DNA of 24,459 bases from a virus, in IMG/VR virus record IMGVR_UViG_3300030107_006338, positions 1 to 24,459 of that record. One strand, written 5' to 3'. Below the pieces are notes generated by a model. The model had not been told where the DNA came from. It worked only from the letters and a program-made list of their open reading frames with translations, and did not search any database. Shown in pieces: positions 11,168 to 20,109 of this stretch. Numbering within the stretch: position 1 is the first letter of the stretch; the number at the start of each line of letters is the position of its first letter. The translations under genes and the position numbers were made by a program.

Positions 11168-13546
11168 ATGTATTTAGGTTCAAATAAAATCCCAAAACAA
11201 AAATTACCCCTTAGTAAAAAGACTAAGAAATGGAGAGAAGAATGCGTAGAGGCATATATAGATCTTTCCACAGCTGGTTACAGTGAAAGACGTGACTGGC
11301 TAAAAACTTTATATGATTATTATAACGGTGTGATCGATGAAGCAGATTATAGATACGTACTCAAGCCTTACGGTAAAACAAGGCAAAATTTCCCCTCTAA
11401 GATGCGTAACTATCCTATCATTAAACCTATTATAGATCTGTTACTCGGAGAGAAGTCTAAAAGACCTCTCAATTACACCGTTACCGTACAAAATTCTGAT
11501 GCAATTACTATTAAAGAGCAGGCGAAATCAGAATTATTAATGAAAAACTTTCAACAACAGTTTATGAACCAGGCAAATGCAAGAGGAGCTAAAACAGGAG
11601 TTCCTACTCAGCCAGTTCAGCCGCCTGCTCACATAGCACAAATGTTTGAAAATAACTATGTGGATAATAGAGCTATAAAAGGTCAACAGGCTATGAATTT
11701 TATAGAACAGCACCAAGAGATATACGATAAGCTGCAAAAAGCTTGGTTTCATTTTTTAGTGGCTGGAGAAGTATATACTTGGAGAGGAGTTCGTAGCTCA
11801 GAACCTTTTTATGAAATATTAAATCCTTTAGATATTGATTATGATAAAGATCCAGATGTAGAGTTTGTAGAAGATGGGGATTGGGCTTTAATTAGAAAAT
11901 ATGTTCATGCATCTACAATTATAGATCATTATAGAGATTATTTATCTGATGAAAATATATTAAGATTAGAAGAACCTGAACATGCTAGTATGGATTCATA
12001 TCTAACTATGGCTAATAGGTCAGATGATAGAGAATTGTATAGAGAAAGATTAATTGAAGTAGTTAGTGTGTATTGGAAGAGTAGAAAAAGAATAGGATTT
12101 TTAAATTATATAGATCCAGAAACAGGAAGTTGGGAGCAGCAAAGAGTCGATGAAAAATTTAGAATGCCTGCAGAAATGAAACAAACAGGAGCTAAAGTAG
12201 AATGGGAATGGATTAATGAAGTATGGGAAGGTACAAGAATAGATGGTAATTTATATATTAAAATGGAACCTTGTACAAATCAAAGGACTTCCATGGATAA
12301 CCCATCTAAATGTAAACTCCCAATTAATGGAAGAAAATATTCAGATCTAAATTCTAAAAATATATCTATGGTGTCTCTTGGAATACCATATCAATTAAAT
12401 TATAATATTTATAAATATAGATTAGAATTAGCTATAGCAAAAAGTAAAGATATAATTGCTCAATTTGATATTAATATGATCCCTAAAAAATGGGATATGG
12501 ATAAGTTTATGTATTATGTAGAAGGTACAGGTATTGCTTGGGTAGATTATAATAAAGAAGGAATACAATTATCTCCTCAACATCAAGGAGTATTAGATTT
12601 GTCTATTAAAACAATTGAGCAGTATATAGTTCTTTTAAATTCTATAATGGAAGAATGGGAAAAAGTATCTGGAGTAAATAGACAAAGACAGGGTATGGTT
12701 GGAACATATGAAGGTAAAGCAACATCTCAACAAGCTATTGTACAATCATCTCATATTACAGAAGATCTATTTAGAAAGTTTTCTAGATTAGAACAAAGAG
12801 ATATGCAAGCATTATTAGACTATTCTAAAGAAGCATGGTTAACAGGAAAGAAAGGAATGTATGTAATGTCGGATGGAACTAAAGAGTTATTTGATCTTGA
12901 CAGTCTTCAACATATGGAATCAGAATATGGAATATTCTTATCAGATTCTGGACAAGATCAAGATAAATTAGATATATTAAAACAACTTGCTCAATCTATG
13001 GTTCAAAATGGAGTACCTGCTTCTACTATTGCAGAAATGGTTGATGCAGATAACTTTAGTCAAATTAAAGAAAAGATTAAAGGTGCTGAAAAAATGCAAC
13101 AACAATTAGCACAAGCTCAACAAAAAGCAGAAGCTCAACAACAAGAAGCTCAAAGACAACTTGAAAGGGAAAGAATAGAAAATGAAAATATGAATCAAGA
13201 AAAAGATAGAGAGACTAAAATACGTGTTGCAATGATACAGGCTGAAGCTAAGATGATGGATAATGCATATGATTCAGAAAAATCTGTAAGAGATGCTAGT
13301 ATTAAACAAAGGCAAAACGAATTAAAGACAGAAGATATAGTAGAAAAAGCTAGATCTAATAGAGCAAAAGAAGATTTAATAAGAGAAGATCAAAGATTAA
13401 AAGAAGAAAAAGAGGGTTCTGATAAAAGAGAAAGATCGGCAGATAGAAGACAGGCTAAAGAAGATAAAGAAAAAGATATAGAAATTAAAAAAGAAGATCA
13501 GGCTATAAAAAGAAAGGCAGCTGCAAACAAACCTAAATCTGAATAA
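11168..13546 (+). CDS. portal protein (crAss-like)
   Basis: 792 residues, in the size range of crAss-like portals. Near residues 79-100 it reads NYPIIKPIIDLLLGEKSKRP, characteristic of this family, and the middle carries the long mixed core that forms the dodecameric DNA channel. A glycine-poor, Gln/Lys/Glu-rich coiled coil fills residues 640-792 (QQQLAQAQQKAEAQQQEAQR and beyond), likely reaching into the capsid or holding cargo. The first 150-200 codons use more CGT, GCG and CTC than the AT-rich remainder. Its stop overlaps the next ATG by one base (TAATG). Head-tail vertex gene following TerL and the tRNA. Confidence 0.9.
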   Translation: MYLGSNKIPKQKLPLSKKTKKWREECVEAYIDLSTAGYSERRDWLKTLYDYYNGVIDEADYRYVLKPYGKTRQNFPSKMRNYPIIKPIIDLLLGEKSKRPLNYTVTVQNSDAITIKEQAKSELLMKNFQQQFMNQANARGAKTGVPTQPVQPPAHIAQMFENNYVDNRAIKGQQAMNFIEQHQEIYDKLQKAWFHFLVAGEVYTWRGVRSSEPFYEILNPLDIDYDKDPDVEFVEDGDWALIRKYVHASTIIDHYRDYLSDENILRLEEPEHASMDSYLTMANRSDDRELYRERLIEVVSVYWKSRKRIGFLNYIDPETGSWEQQRVDEKFRMPAEMKQTGAKVEWEWINEVWEGTRIDGNLYIKMEPCTNQRTSMDNPSKCKLPINGRKYSDLNSKNISMVSLGIPYQLNYNIYKYRLELAIAKSKDIIAQFDINMIPKKWDMDKFMYYVEGTGIAWVDYNKEGIQLSPQHQGVLDLSIKTIEQYIVLLNSIMEEWEKVSGVNRQRQGMVGTYEGKATSQQAIVQSSHITEDLFRKFSRLEQRDMQALLDYSKEAWLTGKKGMYVMSDGTKELFDLDSLQHMESEYGIFLSDSGQDQDKLDILKQLAQSMVQNGVPASTIAEMVDADNFSQIKEKIKGAEKMQQQLAQAQQKAEAQQQEAQRQLERERIENENMNQEKDRETKIRVAMIQAEAKMMDNAYDSEKSVRDASIKQRQNELKTEDIVEKARSNRAKEDLIREDQRLKEEKEGSDKRERSADRRQAKEDKEKDIEIKKEDQAIKRKAAANKPKSE

Positions 13547-16500
13547 TGTTAACAAACGAACAGAAATTAGATATAATGAAGCAAGCCTTTGAAGAAGGCT
13601 ATGATGGTTTTATGAGCGATCTTTGGGCTCAAGCTGATCCTCAAGAAGCAAGGAATATACAAACAGATCCTTCTTACCCTCCTTTATCCTCAACAAGTCC
13701 AACTGTACCAAATATAAAAAATGAATCTAGTCCTGCACCAATATCTAATATGTCTGCAGAAGAAATTCCTAATTCCCAAAGTTTAGTACAAAGTTATGAG
13801 TCTGCAAATATAGGAGAAATGCCTATGGGTGCAAATGTCCCAATGCAACTAGATGAACCAAACAGTTATAAAAAAGGTGGGTATAAAGTAAGTAATTTAA
13901 TAGGATTTAAACCAGATCTTACAGATATAAGTCCTAGAAATTATTTAAAGAATTATAAAAGATACGAAAGTGGGGGAGTACAAAATTTTATACATAAAGA
14001 TGATTATAAATTAGAAGATAACAAAATTGATCATTTAGAAAAAGTAAAACAGGCAACTTCACAACAACAGCAAAGAACTTATGATCCTTTAGGATTTGCA
14101 GGATACTATTATCAATCTCCTAAACATAGAGAACGATTAGAAAAAAGAGGTTATTCAGATGAAGAAATAGAACAAAGATCTGAATTTGTATCAGGATATG
14201 GATTAAGTAAAGGCCCAAAAATAGTAGATAGAACTGGTACTTCAGGAAGTAGAGCTTACCCGAAAAAAAATAAAATTGTAATGGACTTGGAGACAGATAG
14301 AGCAAGAGCTCCAAAAGTTACATACGATGAAATATTAGCTCATGAACTTGGTCATTTATCTACAGGATATACACCTTTAAAGAAAAAGGACGTTAAAGAA
14401 ATTGTAGATAGAAGTCAAGTACCTATTAAAGACGAACAAAATGATTATTTTGCATCAGAAATAAAATCTGATTTAGACTCAATTAGGTTTATGTTATTTA
14501 ATGCAGGAATTTATGATGCGGGTAAAGAAGATTTTGATTGGTATGATCTTAACCAAGCTAAAGAAAAATTAAAAGAGTCTCCTACATTTAGAAGAGTAAT
14601 AGATACTTTTGAAGATAATGATTTTATGTGGTTGATGAATAATATAGCAATGGAGGATTTAGAAATTCAAGATGGATTAGCTTTGAAAATGCCAAAGACA
14701 AGAGCTAGATTTGGGGGTAAAAGAAAGAAATATTTTGAAGGGGGAATATCAGGAGAAACAAGTGCACCTGTAGAGCAAATGTCTGATGACCAATTAAAAG
14801 CAATAATAATTGGTGAAGACTTTCACGATAGTTTTTCTGTGGAAGGACAAAATGCGCAAAGGCAACTTGACGCAAGATATGGAGAAGGTAATTGGGAAAT
14901 TGTAAATGCTGCTAATTTTAATTTAAATCAAACAATTCATCCACAAGGTGGGCCTGAAGGTTTTATAGGGCCAATCGCAAATAGAGGGGATTACAATCAT
15001 TACTGGGATTCTGAAGCACATCCAGGTACAGGACCAACTAATCAACCAGCAATAGATTTCTTTAGTGGTTTATCAGATGTTTGGCCTGAAAATATGGGAC
15101 CTAATACAGATATTATACTTTGGGGTCATACTTGGGAGCCGGGTACGGGAGCTAGTGATGAAGCTGCTTTTATGGGACATCCTTATATTGAAACAAAAGA
15201 AGGTGTAGATCCTTCAATAATGGATCCAGATAGTTGGGCTGAATTTATGGGAAGTCAACTAGAAGAAGATTGGGCAGGATGTATGTATTTTGGAACTTGT
15301 GGGGGAGGGGCAATAGGAAAAGGATCAGGTGTTCCTGTTAAGGGCTCTACATGGGAAGATGATATTAGTCTTACTGGATTAACAACCCCTATGCAGGACT
15401 TTACTACTCAGTTATCTGAGTTACGACCAGGAGATTTATATGGTTCAACTTATTATGCGCCAACAGAAACATGGTATGGGACTAAACTTAGTAATTATTA
15501 CCCATTTAAAACATTTGGATTTGACCCAACTACAAGAGCTGATGATGATGCTTTTGCAGGTACTATGTTTGATCCTTTAGAAAAAACAATGTCTTCAGTA
15601 TATGATGATGCATATGAAGTAGGAAGCCCATATCAAAAAATTACATTACAAGAACCTGGATTTGGTTATGATGGTTCAGAAGTTTCTCCTTTAGATATTC
15701 AATATTCTCAAACAGGTACCACGGAACTTGGTTATGATTATCCTGTGAAAAAGAGGTATAGTCCTACAAGTGGGTATGGTGAATCTTTCCCATTTTATGG
15801 TTCTTATGGGTATACTGATTTTCATAGGAGTGTCAGTGAGGCTTACAATTCTTTTCATCACAATAAACCGTATTATTTTGAAAGAACTGGTGGTCCAAGA
15901 AAAAAATATCCTCATGGAGGATTTCATAATCCGCTTTCTGCCCGAACTTTAATAGGCCCAAATCTTACAAAACCCATAGTTAATGCAATAAGTAATATTT
16001 TTTTTCCAGGCGCAGATAAATTTCATAATTGGACAAAAGAAAAAGGACTTACAACCCCAACTACAAGAGGAGGAACTTTTAGACCAGGTGTTGGGGGAAC
16101 ATATGAATCTCATCCGCTGAGACAACAAATAAATTTACCAGATTATCCTGTAGATGGTAGTAAATCAGAAATAGATCAGTGGTATGATACTGCAGGTCAT
16201 GAGTGGTTTCATCATCTTCAAGCACAAACGGGAAGATTAGCACAAAAAGAAATAAGACAAAATCCAGTAGCTTTAAAAGGTAAAGATATTGTAGGGCCAA
16301 TTAGTAAAGAGACTCAAGATTTACATTTTGGTGCAAGAGGTACTGATTTTGATCATGAAGTAGAAGAAATAGAAAACGATCTTATGGAATCACTTAGTAT
16401 TCCTGAAGCTTCACTTCTTAGCGAGAATCAAAGGATTGCATTATTAAACAATAAAACTCCAAGATGGGCACACAGATTGGCAGGACTGCCTAGTTTTCCT

Positions 16501-17226
16501 TCAAGATCAGGACAACATACTAATATACGTAATGAGGCTAACCAAAGATTGTATGAACATTCTCATACAACAGAAGGAGAGGCAAGAGATGTGGAAGAGG
16601 ATATAGGTGGAAATCAAGTCTTTAGAAGTTATTTTGATAAATATCATAAACCAAATGTCATAGCAGATTTTGAAAATCAAGCTCCACTATCAGCAGCAAA
16701 TGCTTATGTAGGAAATATTAGTGATACAGATAGAATAAGAAATGAAGTGTGGGGACAATTTGTTAAACCGGGAAATTTATATAATCCTAATATAACTAGA
16801 AAGTATTATAATGATGGTGGACCTCGTGATTTTAAAAATATAAAAGAGGCTTCTAAAGTTTATGCTGATAATTGGGGAATAAAGAATAAACAAGCATTAA
16901 ATATCTTAAAAGATATGAATTACAATGTTGGTGATACTGTTATGTTTTCTAGTTTAAGGGGTCCTGGTGGAGATAGCATGTTAAGAACACAAAATGAGCT
17001 TAATACGTATGATTATATGACAGAGTTATATCCTGAAATTATAGGTCCTGATGGAGTTTATGATATGGATTTAATGAATCAAAAAATGAAAGAGCATGGG
17101 TATAAAGATGAGTATGGTAATATTAAGAATTATAAAAGATGGAGTGTTGGAGATTTGAAGCTTCATCTATCAAAACTTTCTAAAACAGGTAATTTTAGAA
17201 ATGGAGGACTAAGAAGAAAAAAATAA
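13546..17226 (+). CDS. giant multi-domain virion-type protein with two HExxH metallopeptidase motifs
   Basis: 1226 residues, translated directly after the portal (one-base overlap). Residues 1-110 are Pro/Ser/Gln-rich and flexible. Around 266-270 lies AHELGHLSTGY, and around 885-890 AGHEWFHHLQAQTG: two HExxH zinc-peptidase-like motifs in separate regions. A middle section (about 400-790) is rich in Gly, Trp and Tyr and holds DIILWGHTW (H528) and GCMYFGTCGGG (C579, C585). Short Gly-Gly linkers with a Lys and a nearby aromatic recur at 111, 143, 399, 791, 1091 and 1220 and divide the protein into blocks. Between portal and scaffold it is likely packaged or part of the virion; enzymatic roles are inferred. 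Confidence 0.7.
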   Translation: MLTNEQKLDIMKQAFEEGYDGFMSDLWAQADPQEARNIQTDPSYPPLSSTSPTVPNIKNESSPAPISNMSAEEIPNSQSLVQSYESANIGEMPMGANVPMQLDEPNSYKKGGYKVSNLIGFKPDLTDISPRNYLKNYKRYESGGVQNFIHKDDYKLEDNKIDHLEKVKQATSQQQQRTYDPLGFAGYYYQSPKHRERLEKRGYSDEEIEQRSEFVSGYGLSKGPKIVDRTGTSGSRAYPKKNKIVMDLETDRARAPKVTYDEILAHELGHLSTGYTPLKKKDVKEIVDRSQVPIKDEQNDYFASEIKSDLDSIRFMLFNAGIYDAGKEDFDWYDLNQAKEKLKESPTFRRVIDTFEDNDFMWLMNNIAMEDLEIQDGLALKMPKTRARFGGKRKKYFEGGISGETSAPVEQMSDDQLKAIIIGEDFHDSFSVEGQNAQRQLDARYGEGNWEIVNAANFNLNQTIHPQGGPEGFIGPIANRGDYNHYWDSEAHPGTGPTNQPAIDFFSGLSDVWPENMGPNTDIILWGHTWEPGTGASDEAAFMGHPYIETKEGVDPSIMDPDSWAEFMGSQLEEDWAGCMYFGTCGGGAIGKGSGVPVKGSTWEDDISLTGLTTPMQDFTTQLSELRPGDLYGSTYYAPTETWYGTKLSNYYPFKTFGFDPTTRADDDAFAGTMFDPLEKTMSSVYDDAYEVGSPYQKITLQEPGFGYDGSEVSPLDIQYSQTGTTELGYDYPVKKRYSPTSGYGESFPFYGSYGYTDFHRSVSEAYNSFHHNKPYYFERTGGPRKKYPHGGFHNPLSARTLIGPNLTKPIVNAISNIFFPGADKFHNWTKEKGLTTPTTRGGTFRPGVGGTYESHPLRQQINLPDYPVDGSKSEIDQWYDTAGHEWFHHLQAQTGRLAQKEIRQNPVALKGKDIVGPISKETQDLHFGARGTDFDHEVEEIENDLMESLSIPEASLLSENQRIALLNNKTPRWAHRLAGLPSFPSRSGQHTNIRNEANQRLYEHSHTTEGEARDVEEDIGGNQVFRSYFDKYHKPNVIADFENQAPLSAANAYVGNISDTDRIRNEVWGQFVKPGNLYNPNITRKYYNDGGPRDFKNIKEASKVYADNWGIKNKQALNILKDMNYNVGDTVMFSSLRGPGGDSMLRTQNELNTYDYMTELYPEIIGPDGVYDMDLMNQKMKEHGYKDEYGNIKNYKRWSVGDLKLHLSKLSKTGNFRNGGLRRKK

Positions 17227-17234
17227 GTGTTATA

Positions 17235-17266
17235 TATTAAAGTGGCACTCTAAATTAACTTTAATA
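17235..17266. other. 9-bp A/T-rich hairpin after the giant gene
   Basis: TATTAAAGT (17235-17243) and ACTTTAATA (17258-17266) are perfect inverted copies with a 14-base loop. No T-run follows, so it may stabilise the message end rather than terminate. A TAAATTTG box (17290-17297) lies eight bases before the next ATG but lacks an upstream TTG. Confidence 0.4.
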
Positions 17267-17304
17267 ATAGAAAACTAATTAATATTAATTAAATTTGTAA
17301 ACCA

Positions 17305-18453
17305 ATGGACAATAACAAAAAAATCAATGTCGAAGACATATCTTTTGATGATATGCTAGACGGGGGAATAGAAGATGTTGTAGATGCAACAGAAGCGCCC
17401 CAAGTAGAAAAACCAGTTGAAAATGTTGAAGAAGCTAAAGCACAACCTGAGGAGAATTCTCTGGATGATGATGTTAAAGCTAAACAGCAGGAAGACGCGA
17501 AACAAGAACAGGTACTTGCGGAGGCAGAAATACCGCAACCAGCGCAAGAAACAACTTCTGAAAAAACTTCTGAAGTTAAAAATGAAGAAGGAAATGAAGA
17601 GGTGGATGACTCAGTAATTGGTCAAGTATTATCTTCTTTAGGATATGAAACTGACAATAAATATGAGGACACTCCAGAAGGATTGACTAAAATGGCGCAA
17701 GATGTTGGGTCTCAATTAGCGGAAGAGCAATTAGATACCCTATTTAAAAAATTTCCACTTGTAGCAGATCATTTACAATATGTAATGAGTGGTGGAAACA
17801 GTCAAGATTTTATGGCTGTTAATGATCCTAGATCAGATTTTTCTAGAATGAGAGTTCAAGAAAAAGATTTAGCCGGTCAAAAATATGTTCTTTCTGAATA
17901 TTTTAAATCAAAAGGACATGACAATAAGTTTATTAATGAACTTTTGGATGATTACCAAGAATCTGGTAAACTTTTTGCTAAAGCTCAAAATGCTCAAAAG
18001 TCTTTAGCTACTGCACAACAGCAGTATAAAAAGCAAATGTTGGCACAACAACAACAAATGCAACAACAACAAATGCAAGAGCAAAATAAATTTTGGAATG
18101 GTGTTTATAACACTATAGATAAATCCAAAGAATTTCAGGGAATACAAATCGCTGAAAGAGAGAAAGGGAAGTTTTTTGATTACCTTTCAAAACCTGTAAC
18201 CAAGGAAGGTTACACGCAAAGAGACATGGACTATTCAAAAGCGGATATGAATGTTAAACTTGCAATGGACTATTTAATGTATAAGGGTTTTAACCTGGAT
18301 AAATTGATTGACAGAAAAGCTAGAACTAAGAGTACACAATCTCTTAAGGATAGAATTAAAGGACATCAAGAAACTGTTAAAAGTGCAAGAAAAGCAAGTA
18401 AAACTTCAAATAAAGCGGTTGATATAGAAGATTTAGACTTAAGTCTCTTTTAA
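17305..18453 (+). CDS. capsid scaffolding protein
   Basis: 382 residues directly before the major capsid gene, the usual scaffold position. The N-terminal 110 residues are acidic and disordered (EDISFDDMLDGGIEDVVDAT, and many Glu/Gln/Pro). A middle helical part follows (LAEEQLDTLFKKFPLVADHL), then a Gln-rich coiled coil near residues 230-260 (QQQYKKQMLAQQQQMQQQQ) and a basic C-terminus (RIKGHQETVKSARKASKTSN) suitable for binding the capsid shell. No protease motif. Charge layout, coiled coil and neighbour make the call, not a sequence match. Confidence 0.65.
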   Translation: MDNNKKINVEDISFDDMLDGGIEDVVDATEAPQVEKPVENVEEAKAQPEENSLDDDVKAKQQEDAKQEQVLAEAEIPQPAQETTSEKTSEVKNEEGNEEVDDSVIGQVLSSLGYETDNKYEDTPEGLTKMAQDVGSQLAEEQLDTLFKKFPLVADHLQYVMSGGNSQDFMAVNDPRSDFSRMRVQEKDLAGQKYVLSEYFKSKGHDNKFINELLDDYQESGKLFAKAQNAQKSLATAQQQYKKQMLAQQQQMQQQQMQEQNKFWNGVYNTIDKSKEFQGIQIAEREKGKFFDYLSKPVTKEGYTQRDMDYSKADMNVKLAMDYLMYKGFNLDKLIDRKARTKSTQSLKDRIKGHQETVKSARKASKTSNKAVDIEDLDLSLF

Positions 18454-18481
18454 CCTATTTAACTTTTAAAATAGATAAAAA

Positions 18482-19945
18482 ATGGCATTAAATCAATCAG
18501 GTAAGAACATTAGCGTTGTTAAGACGTTTTATAATGATCAACAAATGACAGACATGAATAGTTTGTCAAACGCCTTGATGTCTAAGCCTACTGAATTATC
18601 TCCAATCATCACACACTTGGCTGGTAGAGACGATAAAAGATTCCCCCTATCATTTTTGACAGAAGGAGTTGGTAACGTTAAGTCAATGGATAGGCTGGAG
18701 TATGAATATCGTGTTAGAACTCATACGAGGAAAACACGACCAGTGCAAGAGACATTAAGTGACACAACAGGAGTAGGAATTGGAGGCGCAACCTTCGAAT
18801 TAATATTTCCTGATAAGTGGTTTGTATTTCCATACGTACTTGTAAACTCAAAAGGTGAGCAAGCTCGTATAATGAAAGAACCTACTCCACAAGGAGATCA
18901 AGGTTACAAATATACTTTACAATTAGTTAACCCATCAACTACAGCTTCGTTATCTTCAGGATATACGCAAGGTGATTTATGGGCACAAATGTATGCTCCA
19001 GTAGGAGTTGATTTCTCTAGAGGAAACGCTTCAAACTGGGAAAGTCCAGGAATGGTAAGAAACAAAATTGGTACAGTAAGAAAATCATATCACATGTCTG
19101 GTCATGCACGAGACTATGTTGTTGAGTTTGGATTACCTACTAAAGGAGGAAAGACTACTAAACTTTGGATGGATTACGAAGAATATCAACACATGCTTAA
19201 CTTTAAAGAAGAATGTGAGATGTTCTACTGGTATGGACAAAAAACATATAACGGAGCAGGTAATACTGTAATGAAAGATGAAAATGGTCAACCAGTTATT
19301 GTTGGTCCTGGTCTACTAGAACAAATAGTAAATAAGGAAACTTATTCTTCTATGACAGAGACTAAGATTAAAAACATTATTGGGGATTTATTCTACGGAA
19401 TGACTGATTCTCAAAATAAACAAGTTACGCTTTACACAGGAACAGGTGGTATGCGTGAATTTGATGAAGCTTTAAAAGGCCACTTTCAAAGCACTTCTTC
19501 TTCGGGAGGTAATTGGAAAATAGGTGGAGAAAATAGATTCATTACAGGTTCAGGCAGAAACTTGGGAATGACAGGGTACTTTACTTCTTATGAGCACATT
19601 GACGGACATACAGTAAATGTAGTTAAACTACCTTTATTTGATCATGGTCCTGTTGCTCAAGCAAGAGATAGACACCCGGTTACTGGATTCTCACTTGAAT
19701 CATACAGAATGGTATTTGTTGATCAATCAAATTATGATGGTCAAGCAAACCTTCAAATGCTTTCTAAAAAAGGAAGAGAAATGATGAGATGGTGTGTAGC
19801 TGGTAGTGTGGTACCTAGAGGATTCGATTCTTCAAGTTCAAGAGCTTCTGATGTTGACGGCGCGTCTGTCCACATGTTAAAGACAGCTGGTATTGTTCTT
19901 AAGAGATTTGATACTTCACTAGATATCGAGTGTACAGCGTCATAA
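18482..19945 (+). CDS. major capsid protein (crAss-like)
   Basis: 487 residues, as in crAss-like capsid proteins with an HK97 fold. It follows the scaffold gene and is encoded with higher GC and less skewed codons than its neighbours, as expected for the most abundant virion protein. Recognisable stretches are the N-terminal MTDMNSLSNALMSKPTELSP, the central EECEMFYWYGQKTYNGAG and KQVTLYTGTGGMREFDEAL, and RMVFVDQSNYDGQANLQM near the end. No long N-terminal pro-domain is obvious, so it may assemble uncleaved. The GroES-like protein encoded upstream may help it fold. The A-rich leader has no Shine-Dalgarno. Confidence 0.87.
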   Translation: MALNQSGKNISVVKTFYNDQQMTDMNSLSNALMSKPTELSPIITHLAGRDDKRFPLSFLTEGVGNVKSMDRLEYEYRVRTHTRKTRPVQETLSDTTGVGIGGATFELIFPDKWFVFPYVLVNSKGEQARIMKEPTPQGDQGYKYTLQLVNPSTTASLSSGYTQGDLWAQMYAPVGVDFSRGNASNWESPGMVRNKIGTVRKSYHMSGHARDYVVEFGLPTKGGKTTKLWMDYEEYQHMLNFKEECEMFYWYGQKTYNGAGNTVMKDENGQPVIVGPGLLEQIVNKETYSSMTETKIKNIIGDLFYGMTDSQNKQVTLYTGTGGMREFDEALKGHFQSTSSSGGNWKIGGENRFITGSGRNLGMTGYFTSYEHIDGHTVNVVKLPLFDHGPVAQARDRHPVTGFSLESYRMVFVDQSNYDGQANLQMLSKKGREMMRWCVAGSVVPRGFDSSSSRASDVDGASVHMLKTAGIVLKRFDTSLDIECTAS

Positions 19946-19946
19946 T

Positions 19947-19970
19947 ATAGCATAAGGATACTTATGTTAT
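19947..19970 (+). other. 10-bp hairpin right after the capsid gene
   Basis: ATAGCATAAG (19947-19956) pairs with CTTATGTTAT (19961-19970), one G-U included, around a GATA loop, two bases after the MCP stop. Only a weak T-rich tail follows. It may protect the 3' end of the abundant capsid message or act as a leaky terminator. Confidence 0.5.
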
Positions 19971-20002
19971 TTCACGTTGCATCGTGAGTCTATATAAATT
20001 GG

Positions 20003-20046
20003 TTTTTAGTTAGGTTGTGGGGGTAGTTCCCCACTTCCGCTAAAAA
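20003..20046 (+). other. two-part hairpin between the capsid gene and the next gene
   Basis: An inner stem GTGGGG/CCCCAC (20017-20022 with 20029-20034) has a 6-base loop. An outer TTTTTAG/CTAAAAA (20003-20009 with 20040-20046) encloses it across an internal loop. It is the most GC-rich stem in this arm, but no T-run comes directly after. A smaller TCACG/CGTGA stem lies at 19972-19987. Likely an RNA stability or partial termination element. Confidence 0.5.
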
Positions 20047-20109
20047 CTTTAGATAGGAGAGTTATTCTTTCCACCCTATTAATTATTAACTATTAAAAAG
20101 AACTGAAAT

